A program made the translations under genes and the position numbers. A DNA stretch of 64,000 bases. Source: Meghimatium bilineatum. Lineage: Eukaryota > Mollusca > Gastropoda > Stylommatophora > Philomycidae. The DNA is taken from positions 68,428,746-68,492,745 of the forward strand of contig CM067298.1 in NCBI GenBank assembly GCA_034231615.1, given 5' to 3'. This document shows positions 44,542 to 54,974 of the stretch, in pieces. The first letter of the stretch is position 1. Each line of letters starts with the position of its first letter. The notes beneath the pieces are model-generated. The model did not search any database. It was not told where the DNA came from and was given only the letters and a program-made list of their open reading frames with translations.

Positions 44542-44870
44542 ATTATCGATATTTTATTATAACTCGAGATACACATATGAATTCATGTTGGTATTTGACG
44601 TTGACCTTATAAATGTGTAATCAGTGTAAAGTAGCTTGGTATGTAGTGTTCAATTTTCCCGAAAGTATATATATTTTTGTTCGAAATTACATACCACATG
44701 AGCAATACAAAGCATTCAGTAAAAATTCTAATTTATAAAAACCAATGATAGTTTAGTATTATTTTATATTGCGAATATTAGACATATTTCAACAATGTTG
44801 TTCAACTTGACTGAAAAATTAGAGCACTAAGGTAATTGTGTTTAAAATACTTTACATACAATTATATGGG
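44542..44870. other. Nothing recognised
   Basis: Strongly AT-rich, without a visible feature. Confidence 0.4.
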
Positions 44871-44872
44871 CA

Positions 44873-45960
44873 TCTACACTTATTTCATTGATTATAGTAA
44901 GATCTTCGATTGTGTGCAACATCAAACACTTTGAACCATCACGAGAGACATATATTTTCCTTTACACGTAGCATTTTATAAGTTTTATATGGAAATAGGT
45001 TTCCGACAATGATAGGTCATATCAATCTTTTATCTTTATGCAGAAAATATTAGGAATGTAATAAATGACCAACAGCGAAATATTTTCCATCCACTCAATA
45101 TCGGTATGTCACAAGAGTCCATAACAACGATTTGCCGATGATTCAATACTACTATCCCAAACAAAAAAAAGCATTGAACACTTCATACATTACATCAATG
45201 AACACTGAGAAATAACAGTTTTCTGAACGAAAGTAAGACCAAGATTATGACAAGGGACAAACCACTAACAAGTTATCAATTTTAATCAATAAAAGAGAAC
45301 TAGTGTAGGTTACCAGTTTCAAATACTATTATACTATTATAGTTCTATTATACGACTCCACGGGGATTGATATGAAGAAGTCTCACGGAGGTTGGCATTT
45401 TCATCAAATAAACTGATGCAAATGAAAAACATATGACCGGACTGTAACAAAATAACTGAACTAACTTTCCTTACAGCTTGGATATTTCCATTTACAATAT
45501 ATGAATGCGAATCTTTATCAATTGCCAATAAAATGAGAACTAAAATTGTAGCATTTCAAACACAATGCTACGAAAGAATCCTCATAATACGCTTGATCAA
45601 AAATATCACCAGTAGGAACATTCTGAGATAATTTAATTTAACATAAATCTGACTAATAAACAACACTGTTATCTTCAGAAACTTACAATATTTTGACGAT
45701 ATCAAACGACACGACATCCTAGAAAATACCACAATGGAGGAGATAGTGACAAGACAACCAAACAAGATGTAGACCCCAAAGTTGAAACATATTAAACATA
45801 TATTAATGTTGTAATATATCAAAGACCACCTGAACATAACACAAGAAGGAAGGAAGAACATTAGCTTAAGATCAGTTGCAGTTTGGAAAGTCTGTGGTGA
45901 CTGCTACATCGTGCCTATGATATGCTATCACATCGGGCTGTGTCGTTCTCTAACGCATCA
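44873..45960 (+). mobile_element. RTE-like LINE, decayed, RT to 3' end, plus strand
   Basis: Frames read FIDYSKIFDCVQHQTL (catalytic Asp box, 44880-44930), RFADDSILLSQ equivalent (FADD at 45131-45142), SIEHFIHYINEH, LNESKTKIMTRDKPL, then LDIFPFTIYECESLSIANKM and AFQTQCYERILI, then FDDIKRHDILENT near 45690. Order and spacing are those of the elements at 49142-49860 and 51300-51805. Stops are frequent. Confidence 0.82.
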
Positions 45961-46056
45961 GTCAGCACTAATCAAAACATATTGTAGGGGCGGCATTTTA
46001 AAGGACTTACATCGAACAAGGAAAATCTACCGCGCAGTCCTGTATTATATGACATA

Positions 46057-46282
46057 AAAAAAGTAAAGTAAAGGCTCTGCAAATGAGGGCGGTAGCCGTC
46101 TCCTCTCCCTCGCAGCCTTTACTTCCCGGATTAATCCGGTACCCATTTAAGACAAGGTCGCGCCGGGAGCCGTTGCGAACTGAAAAACATTTTTTTCCCG
46201 CCTCAACTGGGGAATAAACCTAGGACCACTCATATGCGAAGCCAGTGCCCTAACCACTGCGCTAACACGGCTACCTGCGTTC
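46057..46282 (-). mobile_element. tRNA-derived SINE, full length, with near-exact target duplication
   Basis: In minus-strand reading it begins CGCAGGTAGCCGTGTTAGCG. The pol III A box is TAGCGCAGTGG (plus coordinates 46254-46264) and the B box is AGGTTTATTCC (46211-46221, GGTTCRANNCC consensus). Spacing of the boxes is that of a tRNA head. A body and a TTTACTTTACTTTTTTT end follow. The flanks ATATGACATA (46047-46056) and ATATAACATA (46283-46292) are a 10-bp duplication with one change. At 226 bp it is a good candidate for a complete SINE. Confidence 0.92.
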
Positions 46283-46475
46283 ATATAACATACAATGTAA
46301 TGAAAGGAGCCAACATTTTTACACAACAATAGTAGTGTAGTGTCTTGTATGTGACTAAGGAAAATATAAGTATTATGAGTACTATTTTTATACAATTTTT
46401 CAGCGGTCTTACTTGGACTAAGGCTTGCTTATCACAGAAGAAAAGTTGTGATACACAAAAAGTTGCAATACACTA

Positions 46476-46680
46476 TTAGTTAGTTATTCCTCTAGCGCCA
46501 AAGACGACACATAGATCGGATATCATATATTTCCATGTCTCTCGTTTCATTGCAATTTGCTTTAGATCTTCATTGTTCCTGATATACCGATGGTGAAACG
46601 TTCTCTTCCTACACTGTAGCAATCGTCTATCATTCACATTTATTGTAATATTTCTTGCGTACCGGATACGCAATCTACAT
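46476..46680 (-). mobile_element. LINE extreme 3' end, minus strand
   Basis: The minus-strand frame reads RNNEDLKQIAMKRETWKYMI followed by SDLCVVFGARGITN and a stop. This is the usual C-terminal IAxxRxxWRxxIxDL of non-LTR elements. Only about 65 codons remain. Confidence 0.75.
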
Positions 46681-46854
46681 GTTATTTCTACATATATTCC
46701 CCCTGGTAATGTAATACATATTCATAGTGTGGCCGCTAGGTAGATGTGATATTTCTTCAAAATTTAAGAAAATCGTATAATTATGATAGTAAATAATAAT
46801 AGTACTCCAATTGGCAGTAAACAATTTTATTCGTTAACGCATGCATTCGGAAAC

Positions 46855-46985
46855 CGGACAAAATATCCCCAAGACAAAATATCCCCAAGACAAAAACTAC
46901 CGAACAAAATATTCCCGACAAAATATACCAGACAAGATATTTACAGGCATAATATACCAGACAAAATATCCCCAAGACTAAATAC
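46855..46985 (+). repeat. Minisatellite, about 16-17-bp unit (GACAAAATATMCC)
   Basis: Units like GACAAAATATCCCCAA and GACAAAATATACCA, about eight copies. The same unit occurs in the opposite orientation at 48914-49076. Confidence 0.92.
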
Positions 46986-47036
46986 AACGATAATATATAA
47001 AATATTTCATACAAACTGTAATAAACATTAATGAAC

Positions 47037-47196
47037 TCCGCCGAAGACGGCTGTGTCGAGTCATTGGCGTAAATAAAACGGTGGCACAACACATTTCCAT
47101 AACTCTGGACTGCATCTGCTGGAGATCTAGTAGTACTGCTACAGGAGAGATCCAGCAGGAGTTTGAGAATGAACGCTGAAGAAGAAGAAGAAACAA
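47037..47196 (+). mobile_element. Short SINE with GAA tail, copy 3, with exact target duplication
   Basis: A 160-bp plus-strand copy starting TCCGCCGAAGACGGCTGTGT and ending GAATGAACGCTGAAGAAGAA. The flanks TAATGAAC (47029-47036 and 47197-47204) are exact. It matches 13858-14012 and 16302-16466 over the full length, apart from small changes. Confidence 0.9.
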
Positions 47197-47236
47197 TAAT
47201 GAACAATATAACTAGTAGATAATTATAATAAAGTCT

Positions 47237-47897
47237 TCAAATGATATAAATAGTCTCATAAATGATAGCCGTGAAACTAAGTTCTACGAGTGATTTAACT
47301 ACAATATTAATGTTCAAAACACGACCTTTGTTTTTCAAGAAGTCGATAAGATCTGCTGGATCGTACCGTTCAACCCTTGTTTTAATAGAATCATCGACAC
47401 GTTGGTAAACTTTTCGTTTCTTTTCTGTTGGTTGACTAGTGGCAATCTGACTTCTCAACAGCGCTGATGTATGTTGTTGTTGCTGTAACTTCTGAGCAAG
47501 TCTTGCTGCTGTTGGATGAGATACATTGACCATTGAATTGAATGCATTGGGCCAGCATTCAACAGTGTTATTGCTTCTTGGCAGTTGATTCATGACACGA
47601 GTGTGTTGCTTCCAAAGTTTCACTGGAAATTGAGGCTGCAAACGGTGACCACGACGAATCCGTCCAATGTAGAAATCTTCGAAGTAATCCAGATCTGAGA
47701 AACTATCAATATTGGCGAACTGAATAAAAAATAACATCAGTTTCTTGTACGAATGCCAAAGCCATCAGTTGTTTGACTTTGAATAATTTCATCTGAGATG
47801 TACAACGCAATTTTACCCTCAGATTGTAGTTTTCGTCAAACGTTATGTCCAAATTGAAAAAAAAAACATCCTGATACTTAAGCTCGTGGAAATGCAC
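47237..47897 (-). pseudogene. MULE-type transposase C-terminal relic
   Basis: The minus-strand frame 47737-47237 reads DLDYFEDFYIGRIRRGHRLQ, then FPVKLWKQHTRVMNQLPRSN, NTVECWPNAFNSMVNVSHPT and a Gln-rich LAQKLQQQQHTSALLRSQIA. The N-N-x-V-E-G-W-H-x-A-F signature of MULE transposases is present, with Gly to Cys and His to Pro changes. Upstream, KQLMALAFVQETDVIF lies in another frame (47897-47706). The shift occurs at the T-run TTATTTTTTATTCAG near 47730, so a one-base indel in a homopolymer is likelier than an intron, although that word also resembles a 3' splice site. The catalytic part is missing. Confidence 0.82.
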
Positions 47898-47899
47898 AA

Positions 47900-48484
47900 T
47901 AAAAAGCTTAAATTGCAGCTAATTCGAAATCAGTAACTATTAAAGATAGAGCTGCATTTTCGTCACTTCCCAGTTCTTATAAGCGGTGGAACATTGCTTC
48001 TCTACAACAAGATAAAAGTGCATATACACACGGGATTATTTGACTATTCTCAAATTCATTGATCATATACAGTTAATCGAATCCACCTGGGGTGACTCGG
48101 AATGTTCTGTCAGCAGACCAATGTTTGCTCTGAAAAAGAAAATCAACATCTCGCTGTGCTGCAAACACAGATGGTCAAGTCCCTTGTTTTGCACGTTCCG
48201 AGACACTCCTATTGACTATCTTAGAGGTACGCACTGATCTACACACAAATGTCAAGTAGTATGTTTACATAACAGACTGATTTATTCTATAGACACTTTT
48301 GATTCCAGCCTATGTTTGCTATTTTAATTTTCTTGTTGGTGGAAACACAATAATTGAACAATAATGGTGTTATTTTCACAGCCTCAGCCACTCCTTATCT
48401 CTCCACGGTATGTTTGTATACAAGATGTCATAGTATGTTTACATCTTGTTTGCATAAAGCGTGTCATATCTTCTAGAGGAATAC
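47900..48484. other. Nothing recognised
   Basis: No array or LINE motif. The phrase ACATCTTGTTTGCATAAAGC near 48440 has no match that I noticed. Confidence 0.4.
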
Positions 48485-48485
48485 A

Positions 48486-48845
48486 ATAAATTAGTTAGTT
48501 TGTTCCGTTCGTGCCACAAGCGACACATAGGGCAGAGGTTTTGGTTCTCCATATGATGCGGTCCGCTGCCTGTAGTTTTAGTTCCTGGATGGTTTTACAG
48601 CCTATTAATTCCCCTTCTTTATAATGGTGTTTTTAAGAATTGTTTTAGGTCTTCCTCTTTTTCTTTTACCCTCAGGTGACCACATAAGGGCTTGCTGGTT
48701 TATTCTGTTTACATCTAGTCGTAAAACGTGACCAAGGTATTTCCATCTTCGTTTTCTTATGATGTTTGAAACATACTCTTGGTGTGTTTTGTCTCTTAGA
48801 TCACTATTTGTGACGAAGTCGCTCCATTTTATGTTCATCAGTTTA
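48486..48845 (-). mobile_element. LINE 3' end, minus strand, source type of 38144-38439
   Basis: The frame 48838-48605 reads [40 protein letters not shown] and SPEGKRKRGRPKTILKN. It is about 70 bp longer at the 5' side than the nested copy in the hAT element and is nearly identical over the shared part. The family is related to that of 425-775. Confidence 0.88.
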
Positions 48846-48913
48846 CCATAAATTGCTTCACCAATTATTCTGTTACTATTACTATTACGTTTTTCCTAAT
48901 GTTTGGCTATGTA

Positions 48914-49076
48914 GGGATATTTTGTCTGGGAATATTTTGTCTGGAATATTTTGTCCGGTATATTTTGACGTGGTATATTTTGTCTGGGTATACTTTGTCT
49001 GCGGATATTTTGTCTTGGGGATATTTTGTCTGGTATATTTTGCCCGGTATATTTTGCCTGGGAGTATTTTGTCATG
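48914..49076 (-). repeat. Minisatellite, 16-17-bp unit, inverted relative of 46855-46985
   Basis: In plus-strand reading, units are like GGTATATTTTGTCTGG and GGGATATTTTGTCTTG, about ten copies. The reverse complement gives GACAAAATATACC and GACAAAATATCCCC, the same unit as the array 2 kb upstream. Confidence 0.92.
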
Positions 49077-49141
49077 GGACCCATACATTCATAGCTTTTA
49101 TTGTTAAATAATTTCTCAAAGGAAAACAATGGGAAATTCTA

Positions 49142-49860
49142 GTAAAACTGTACCATCATCATCAGGTAACATATACTGAACAGGATGTAGCAGTCCTCAC
49201 AGCCTTTCGACACTTCTGTCGATCTTGAGCCAGTCTCCCTGCTGCTGTTACTCTCATGTTCAGGTGGTCTTTAATGTATTGCGTCCATCTTCTTCTTGGT
49301 CTGCCTCTTCGTCACACTGACATCAGTCCCTTCATTATTAGTCTTCTCTAGGCTGTCATGGTGTTTGGTATGGCCAAAACATTGTAGTTTTCTGGAAAGA
49401 ACAATGCTGTTTAGGCAGTTTTCTTGTTAATTTCTTTCAGGATATCTGCATTGATGATCGTTTACGTCCATGGTATTCTGAGGATTTTTCTTCGACATAG
49501 TGTTTAAAATACTGCTATTTTAATTTCAATTTTTTGGTGATTGTCCAGGGTTTACATCCATATATTGTCGTTGGGAATATACAAGCTCTTAGGAAGGTTA
49601 GTTTTGCAGCAGCTGAGCCATATGCTTTTCATTTGTACCAGCTATTTTGATGGAATTGTCAGCCTCTTTCTGGTATTTTTATAGCAATCATCGTTACTGT
49701 TGATAAGAGAACCAAAGTATTCACAACTGGTGACTCTTTCTAATTCGCTGTTGTTGATATTGATTGTGCACCATATGTTCAATATATAATAATGATAATA
49801 TATATTGGATTCAGTAATAATTTTACGTAAATCAAATGGGATAGAACGCATCGTCGTTTC
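49142..49860 (-). mobile_element. RTE-like LINE 3' part, minus strand
   Basis: The 3' end starts at CATCATCATCAGG (GAT-type tail). Broken minus-strand frames contain the AWRRLIMKGLMSV/RRPRRRWTQYIKDHLNMRV-like segment (49230-49330) and, in the frame 49642-49851, NINNSELERVTSCEYFGSLI followed by NSNDDCYKN, the FxYLGSxI motif. It is the same family as 44873-45960 and 51300-51805. Confidence 0.78.
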
Positions 49861-49864
49861 GACT

Positions 49865-50535
49865 AAAGGTTTTCGTCAAGATAAGGGGCCCAATCCTGTG
49901 AAAACCAGGTCTGAAGTACTAGTTCAAAGTACAAAGAAAACAACTATTGTCTTCTTTTTAGGTTTTCCATAGTGAACACTAAGGAAATTTTAGACATAAC
50001 CTACAACCCGTGAAAAAAATCATCATTGTCACTGCATTTTCTCAATTTGTTAATTATCTCTTATATAAAATAATAAAACAATTCCCATGAATTGCGAATA
50101 TCTGTAAATCAGAAAACATTGCACCTTTGTATTTTTGTGGCAGACTCCTAGGCAACGGGAAAAACTAAATGTTCGGTTCTTTCAAATGGGTCAAATATCT
50201 GACAGAAGAATTATAAAATACATGACCCATGGGTATATGCTGCGCCTCTGGCATGACGAGTAAATCCAGGGATATAGCCGATATGGAAAGCCTTTGGTAG
50301 GGGACTAAACACGCATTCATATACCATAAAAGTGCAACCATTCATCTAAAGCAAAAGTTGTATGCGAGTCAGATTGTCTTCACTGTTGCACAACTGAGGG
50401 CAATATGTGTTTTTACGAGATATGCTATCGATTGTAAAGTGTTAGTTGCACACAGCTAAAAAAAATTTATTCACATGCATTATCAAGTTAAGACACTCAG
50501 ACATAAAATTAATATATAGCACCATTATAGCGAAG
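49865..50535. other. Nothing recognised
   Basis: AT-rich single-copy-looking sequence without a visible feature. Confidence 0.4.
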
Positions 50536-50539
50536 ACTT

Positions 50540-51252
50540 CATGGCATGGAACTTGGCTATAGCAGGAGGCTATATAGCATTTCACATGGATATAACTGGA
50601 AACTACATGACATTGAGCAATACTATAGCAGGAGACTACATGACATGGTGCATGGATATAACAAGAGACTACATGACATGGTGCATGGATATAACAGGAG
50701 ACTACATTACATGGTGCATGGATATAACAGGAGACTACATGACATGGTGCATGGATATAACAAGAGACTACATTACATGGTGCATGGATATAACAGGAGA
50801 CTACATGCCATGGAGCAAAAATATAGCAGGAGACTACATGACATAAAGTAACAATAAAGTAGGAGACTACATGACATTGAGCAATACTATAGCAGGGGAC
50901 TACATGGTATGAAGTAACAATATAGTCGGAGACTACAGGACATTGAGCAATACTATAGCAGGAGACTACATGAAATTGAGCAATACTATAACAGGAGACT
51001 ACATGACATTGAGCAATACTATAGCAGGAGACTACATGACATGGCGCATGGATATAACAAGAGACTACATAACATGGAGCATTACTTTATCAAGAGACTG
51101 CATTGTATGCAGCAACAATATAGCAGGAGACTACATGACATGGTGCATGGATATAACAATAGACTACATGACATGGTGCATTACTTTATCAAGAGACTGC
51201 ATTGTATGCAGCAACAATATAGCAGGAGGCTACATGCAATTATGTATTATAC
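50540..51252. repeat. Minisatellite, 33-bp unit, about 21 copies
   Basis: The unit is like GGAGACTACATGACATGGTG followed by CATGGATATAACA. Two plus-strand frames stay open (50541-50846 and 50546-50851, again at 50943-51257), giving eleven-residue repeats of type GDYMTWCMDIT. Subtypes (CATTGAGCAATACTATAGCA, GCATTACTTTATCA) alternate in blocks. No promoter or conserved flank suggests a protein. Confidence 0.95.
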
Positions 51253-51299
51253 TGTAAACTAACAGTAACGGTGATTGCTATGAATAAACCAGAAGGAGT

Positions 51300-51810
51300 T
51301 TGGCTGTTGCGCCAAAGAAGCTGATAGTAATGAAAAACATCAGCTGTAAAAAAACAGAACTTACATTCCTAAGAGCTTGAATATTCCCAGTGCGAATATA
51401 TATGTTTGAATCCTGGACAATCACCAACAAAGTGAAAAATAAAATAGCAGCACTTGAAATAAAATATTACAGAAAAATTATCAGAATGCATGGGCCAAAA
51501 ACGATGACCAATATAGCCATCCTAAGGAAAATAAATGTAAAGAAAACTGTCTAAACAGCATGGTTCTTTTCAGAAAACTATTTTGGCCATATCAAACGAC
51601 ATGACAGCCTAGAGAAGACCATAATGGAGGGATGATGCCAGGGAGACGAACAAAAGTCAGACCAAGAAGAAGATGGACGCAAGGCATCAAAGACTACCTG
51701 AACATGACTGGAACAGAAGTAGGAAGACTGGCTCAAGATCGACAGCAGTTTCGAAAGGATATGATGACTGCTACATCCTGTTCAGGATATTCTACATGAT
51801 GATGACTGTA
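51300..51810 (+). mobile_element. RTE-like LINE 3' part, plus strand
   Basis: Frames read ESWTITNKVKNKIAALEIKY, YYRKIIRMHGPKTMTNIAIL, then YFGHIKRHDSLEKTIMEG, with later RRRWTQGIKDYLNMTGTE in a shifted frame. The 3' end is GATGATGACTG. Stops and frameshifts are frequent. Confidence 0.8.
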
Positions 51811-52115
51811 AACTAACAGGATTTGTGATACGATTTTAGCAAAGAAGAACAATAATGCAAGTAATTTATTACAAGTAATTTATTATTCTTTTCTATGTCC
51901 CATATTTCCATCATTGTTAGTTTTTTTTGTTTGGAATGCATAATTCCATGTAGTATCCTGGTATATAATTGATAGCATATCCCTTACATAACATAAGGAA
52001 CATATCTTACATGCAGCTTATCCTTCAGGATGTAGCTATCAGGTAAGTATAGTTTGTGACTGTAATAAATTTTAGCAATAAAATTACTTTCAGTAGTTTG
52101 CCATTGCTATTGCAA
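51811..52115. other. Body of a tRNA-headed repeat or unique sequence
   Basis: On the minus strand this stretch lies directly downstream of the tRNA-like head at 52118-52200 and might be its body, but no second copy was found to confirm it. Confidence 0.35.
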
Positions 52116-52117
52116 CG

Positions 52118-52200
52118 ATCCTGTTGCAGAATTGTGTGCAGCGGGATTTGAACTCGGTACCCTGTCCTTCACAGATGCATGCTATACAATCACAAAGCAG
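52118..52200 (-). mobile_element. tRNA-like SINE head or tRNA pseudogene, minus strand
   Basis: The minus strand reads GGGTACCGAGTTCAAATCCC. The B box AGTTCAAATCC (52144-52154) fits GGTTCRANNCC at ten of eleven positions and is followed by GCTGCACACA as an acceptor-side end. The A-box side is poor (TATAGCATGCATCTG). A functional tRNA is unlikely, and a degraded tRNA-derived SINE head is the best reading. Confidence 0.6.
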
Positions 52201-52454
52201 GACATGATAATCATGCTATATTGGTGCTATATTTTGCTTTTGTTGGTCCCTATAGTGATTATTTAAAAAACCTTTAGGTCGAAAGGACACTTCGTTCAAT
52301 CTTGTATTTGCATAACATGAAACTGTTATTTAACACATTTTATTTATTTTTAATTTAATGTAATTTCATCATCACTAGAACTCTGGAATAATCTAAATTA
52401 AAAAACAGTATTTTTGAATTCTGTATTATGTCTTACAATGTAATGGTTCGTAAA

Positions 52455-52775
52455 TCGATGACATGGCTTCGTTTACTACAAGCCGTTCTGGCCTGGCAAT
52501 TTTTACTAGACCCCTATCTATCCTGGCTACGTGTACTAAATGCATATCTGTCCTGTTAACATTCATTACAGGCATATATTTGCTGGCTACTTTTACTTGA
52601 CGCCTATCTGACCTGGTAATATTTACTAGGCCCCTATTTTGGCTGATAACATTATGTTATCCGGCGTGACTACGTTTACTAGACGCCTATATGTTTTGTA
52701 ACATCGACTAGACGCGTATCTGAACTGGCTACTTTTACTAGACGCTTATCTAACCTGACTACTTTTACTATAAAA
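52455..52775. repeat. Diverged minisatellite, about 33-bp unit
   Basis: Units like TTTTACTAGACGCCTATCTG followed by ACCTGGCTAC. About nine copies, old and uneven. Confidence 0.85.
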
Positions 52776-52779
52776 CTGT

Positions 52780-53335
52780 AGACGATGATAGTTGCATAAT
52801 TGTATACTACAGATCTGTAACTGCAGCAGATGTTCAAAATTGCTTCTCTTGCCTTGCTAACACACAAGCCCAGTTTCCATAACCGATCATGCAGAAGAAT
52901 TGTGTAAGCTCGAGCACATAACAGACTGAGAAGCTATCCTTTTTATCACTCGTATGGACGCTGATACAACACTAGTTATGAAAGTAGATATTTGTGCACA
53001 CATATTGTAATAAATATCTCTTACACAGCGTATCCCTATAATGCGTCACTAATCTCTTACTTTATCATTTATCGAAGACGTTATTCGTTTATAATTGCTG
53101 ATCTTATTTGCATTGAGATCGTCTAGAATCAGGTCAGACACCCTAAGGAGGGTCGATGGTTAAGGAGGTTATGGCGAGATACTGACGTCTTGGATAAATA
53201 AAGCTGCATTATGAACAAGTAAGGTCTTTGGTGCCACTTTAATTATTATAGCGATACTTCTTGGTCTAAAACAGTATCTCAGATAAGATCGGGTGCCTTC
53301 TTCCAATGAAGGTTGTTTGCAATTAATTTCTAAAT
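52780..53335. other. Nothing firmly recognised
   Basis: GTTAAGGAGGTTATGG at 53160 resembles AATAAGGAGGTTATGG at 60630 in the long SINE subfamily, but the match is short. Confidence 0.35.
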
Positions 53336-53339
53336 TGCC

Positions 53340-53605
53340 TACCTCTAGCTTTGGTAGTACGCGCTAAGAAACTGTCATTTAAACCATGTCTTGATAGTTT
53401 CCTAACACTTGTATCTTTGTCTTGTCCGATTTCCTTCTAAGCTCACTTTACATACATTCTTCGCGAACGTCTCATATCTATTTAAGTACCCCAAGTATTT
53501 GTGATGTCATGTTTAAAATATTTCAATTGAAGCTCTCTCTGCAACTTGAAATCGTCTAGGACTTCCTACCCCTATAAACACTAATAGAACAGTCTTCATT
53601 AAGAT
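53340..53605 (-). mobile_element. Possible LINE remnant, minus strand
   Basis: Broken minus-strand frames contain YLGYLNRYETFAKNVCKVSL followed by EGNRTRQRY, which resembles the post-RT FGHxxR...EGxRxRGR segment. The match is weak. Confidence 0.35.
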
Positions 53606-54177
53606 GGTTTAGTCAGCTCTACAGAATTGAAGAGAATGATTGGGTGCAACGATACCCTGATAATCAAAGAGCTGGAGATAAAGACTTCTATAAGAATCAC
53701 AGTTCGATGGGCTGACACCATAATAGGTCATAGATGCCAATCACTGACCAGACAGTTGAAAATTGTTGGAAACTGTTTGCTATGGCTCTGCTTCACAACT
53801 CACCTTCCTTACCTCTACCTTAACTATATCAATTGTTTTAGATCTTTGGAAGTAGAAGTTTACAAATTTTGGGATGTGCAAGTTAAAAACTGTTTTCTAG
53901 TTTGCTTTACTCTCCAAGAATTGATATCAATAGATCTCATACAAGTCTTTATGCAATTTGGGAAATGGGTCTTTCAGAGACTTATTTCATATCTAAAAGA
54001 TTTGACTCTCAGATGTGTCCAATGCAATTAGACGAAGTCAACACAGAGAAGATAAAAATAGTTGTATATAAGTAGTAATGTTGACTATCCCAAGGGGAAA
54101 AATTCACATGTTATTTACTAGAGGTTGCAATATTTGAATTCTTAGATATTACAATATTGTTGCAATATTTCAATACT
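53606..54177. other. Unrecognised; old AT-rich short repeat near 54125-54180
   Basis: The 134-codon frame 53627-54031 has no domain I know. GCAATATTTGAATTCTTAGA and GCAATATTTCAATACTCAGA (54128 and 54162) are local duplicates. Confidence 0.4.
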
Positions 54178-54186
54178 CAGAGATTA

Positions 54187-54963
54187 CATCATCATCATCA
54201 TCAAGTACCGTCTCCGCAACGAAGGTTGGCTGCAATGTATCTCCAACATCTCCTGTCTTTTGTCTTGGTGGTGCACTCTGCTAGACTGTAACCTGTCCAT
54301 CGTGTAATGTTACTCTCCCACTTGTATCTCTGCCTACCTCTTGCTCGCTTACCTTTGACTTTACCCTCAAGTAAGGTCTTCAATAGGGTGTCATGTCTTT
54401 TAATGTGTCCAAAGTATTTTATTTGCCTGATCTTTATTTCTCTTAGTAGTTCTTTCTTCATATTAAGTGTCTTTAGCACCTCTTTATTTGTTTTCTTCTC
54501 TTTCCATGATGTTCTCCCTATTCTTATATATACCCACATCTCAAAGGCATCAATTTTGTCTTCTAATTGTTTATTTAGTGTCCATGTTTCTGAGCCATAC
54601 ATTAATATGGAATAGATGTAGCATTTTATAATTCTCATTTTTAACTTGTTTGTAATTTGTTTAGATATTAATAATTTCCTCATGCCATTGAAGGTACTTT
54701 TAGCCATTCCTATTCTCCATTTAACTTCTGTTTCACATCTGCCATCATTTGTGACTATGTGTCCAAGATATTGATACTGTTTTACTTGTTGTAGTTTCTC
54801 TCCCTGTATGTTTATGTTTACCTCCTGTTCTTCTGTGTCTTTGCTGATTATCATGGTTTTTGTTTTTTTAATGTTTATATCCAGTCCATATTCATTACTT
54901 GATTTATTGACTTGATCTATTAGTCTTTGTAGTTCATGTTCACTTTCTGCCAAAAGAACAGTG
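54187..54963 (-). mobile_element. RTE-like LINE, 5'-truncated, with exact 9-bp target duplication
   Basis: The minus-strand frame is open over the whole copy: TVLLAESEHELQRLIDQVNK (just after the YADD box), INIKKTKTMIISKDTEEQ, YQYLGHIVTNDGRCETEVKW, ILMYGSETWTLNKQLEDKID, FEMWVYIRIGRTSWKEKKTN, YFGHIKRHDTLLKTLLEGKV and a C-terminal TRWTGYSLAECTTKTKDRRC. The 3' end is GATGATGATGATGATG. The flanks CAGAGATTA (54178-54186 and 54964-54972) are exact. The intact frame and clean duplication make it one of the younger LINE copies here. The part of the frame beyond 54972 is host DNA. Confidence 0.93.
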
Positions 54964-54974
54964 CAGAGATTATA

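Noticed and set aside
47706-47740. Intron 3' splice site before the MULE coding tail
   Set aside because: The word TTTTTTATTCAG fits, but coding similarity continues upstream in another frame with no room for an intron. A one-base slip in the T-run explains it better, though not with certainty.
52118-52200. Functional tRNA gene
   Set aside because: The B box is good but the A box and D-arm are not, and no cloverleaf could be paired. It was kept only as a SINE head or pseudogene.
53627-54031. 134-codon frame as a host gene
   Set aside because: No domain recognised, no splice or conservation evidence, and the composition resembles its surroundings.
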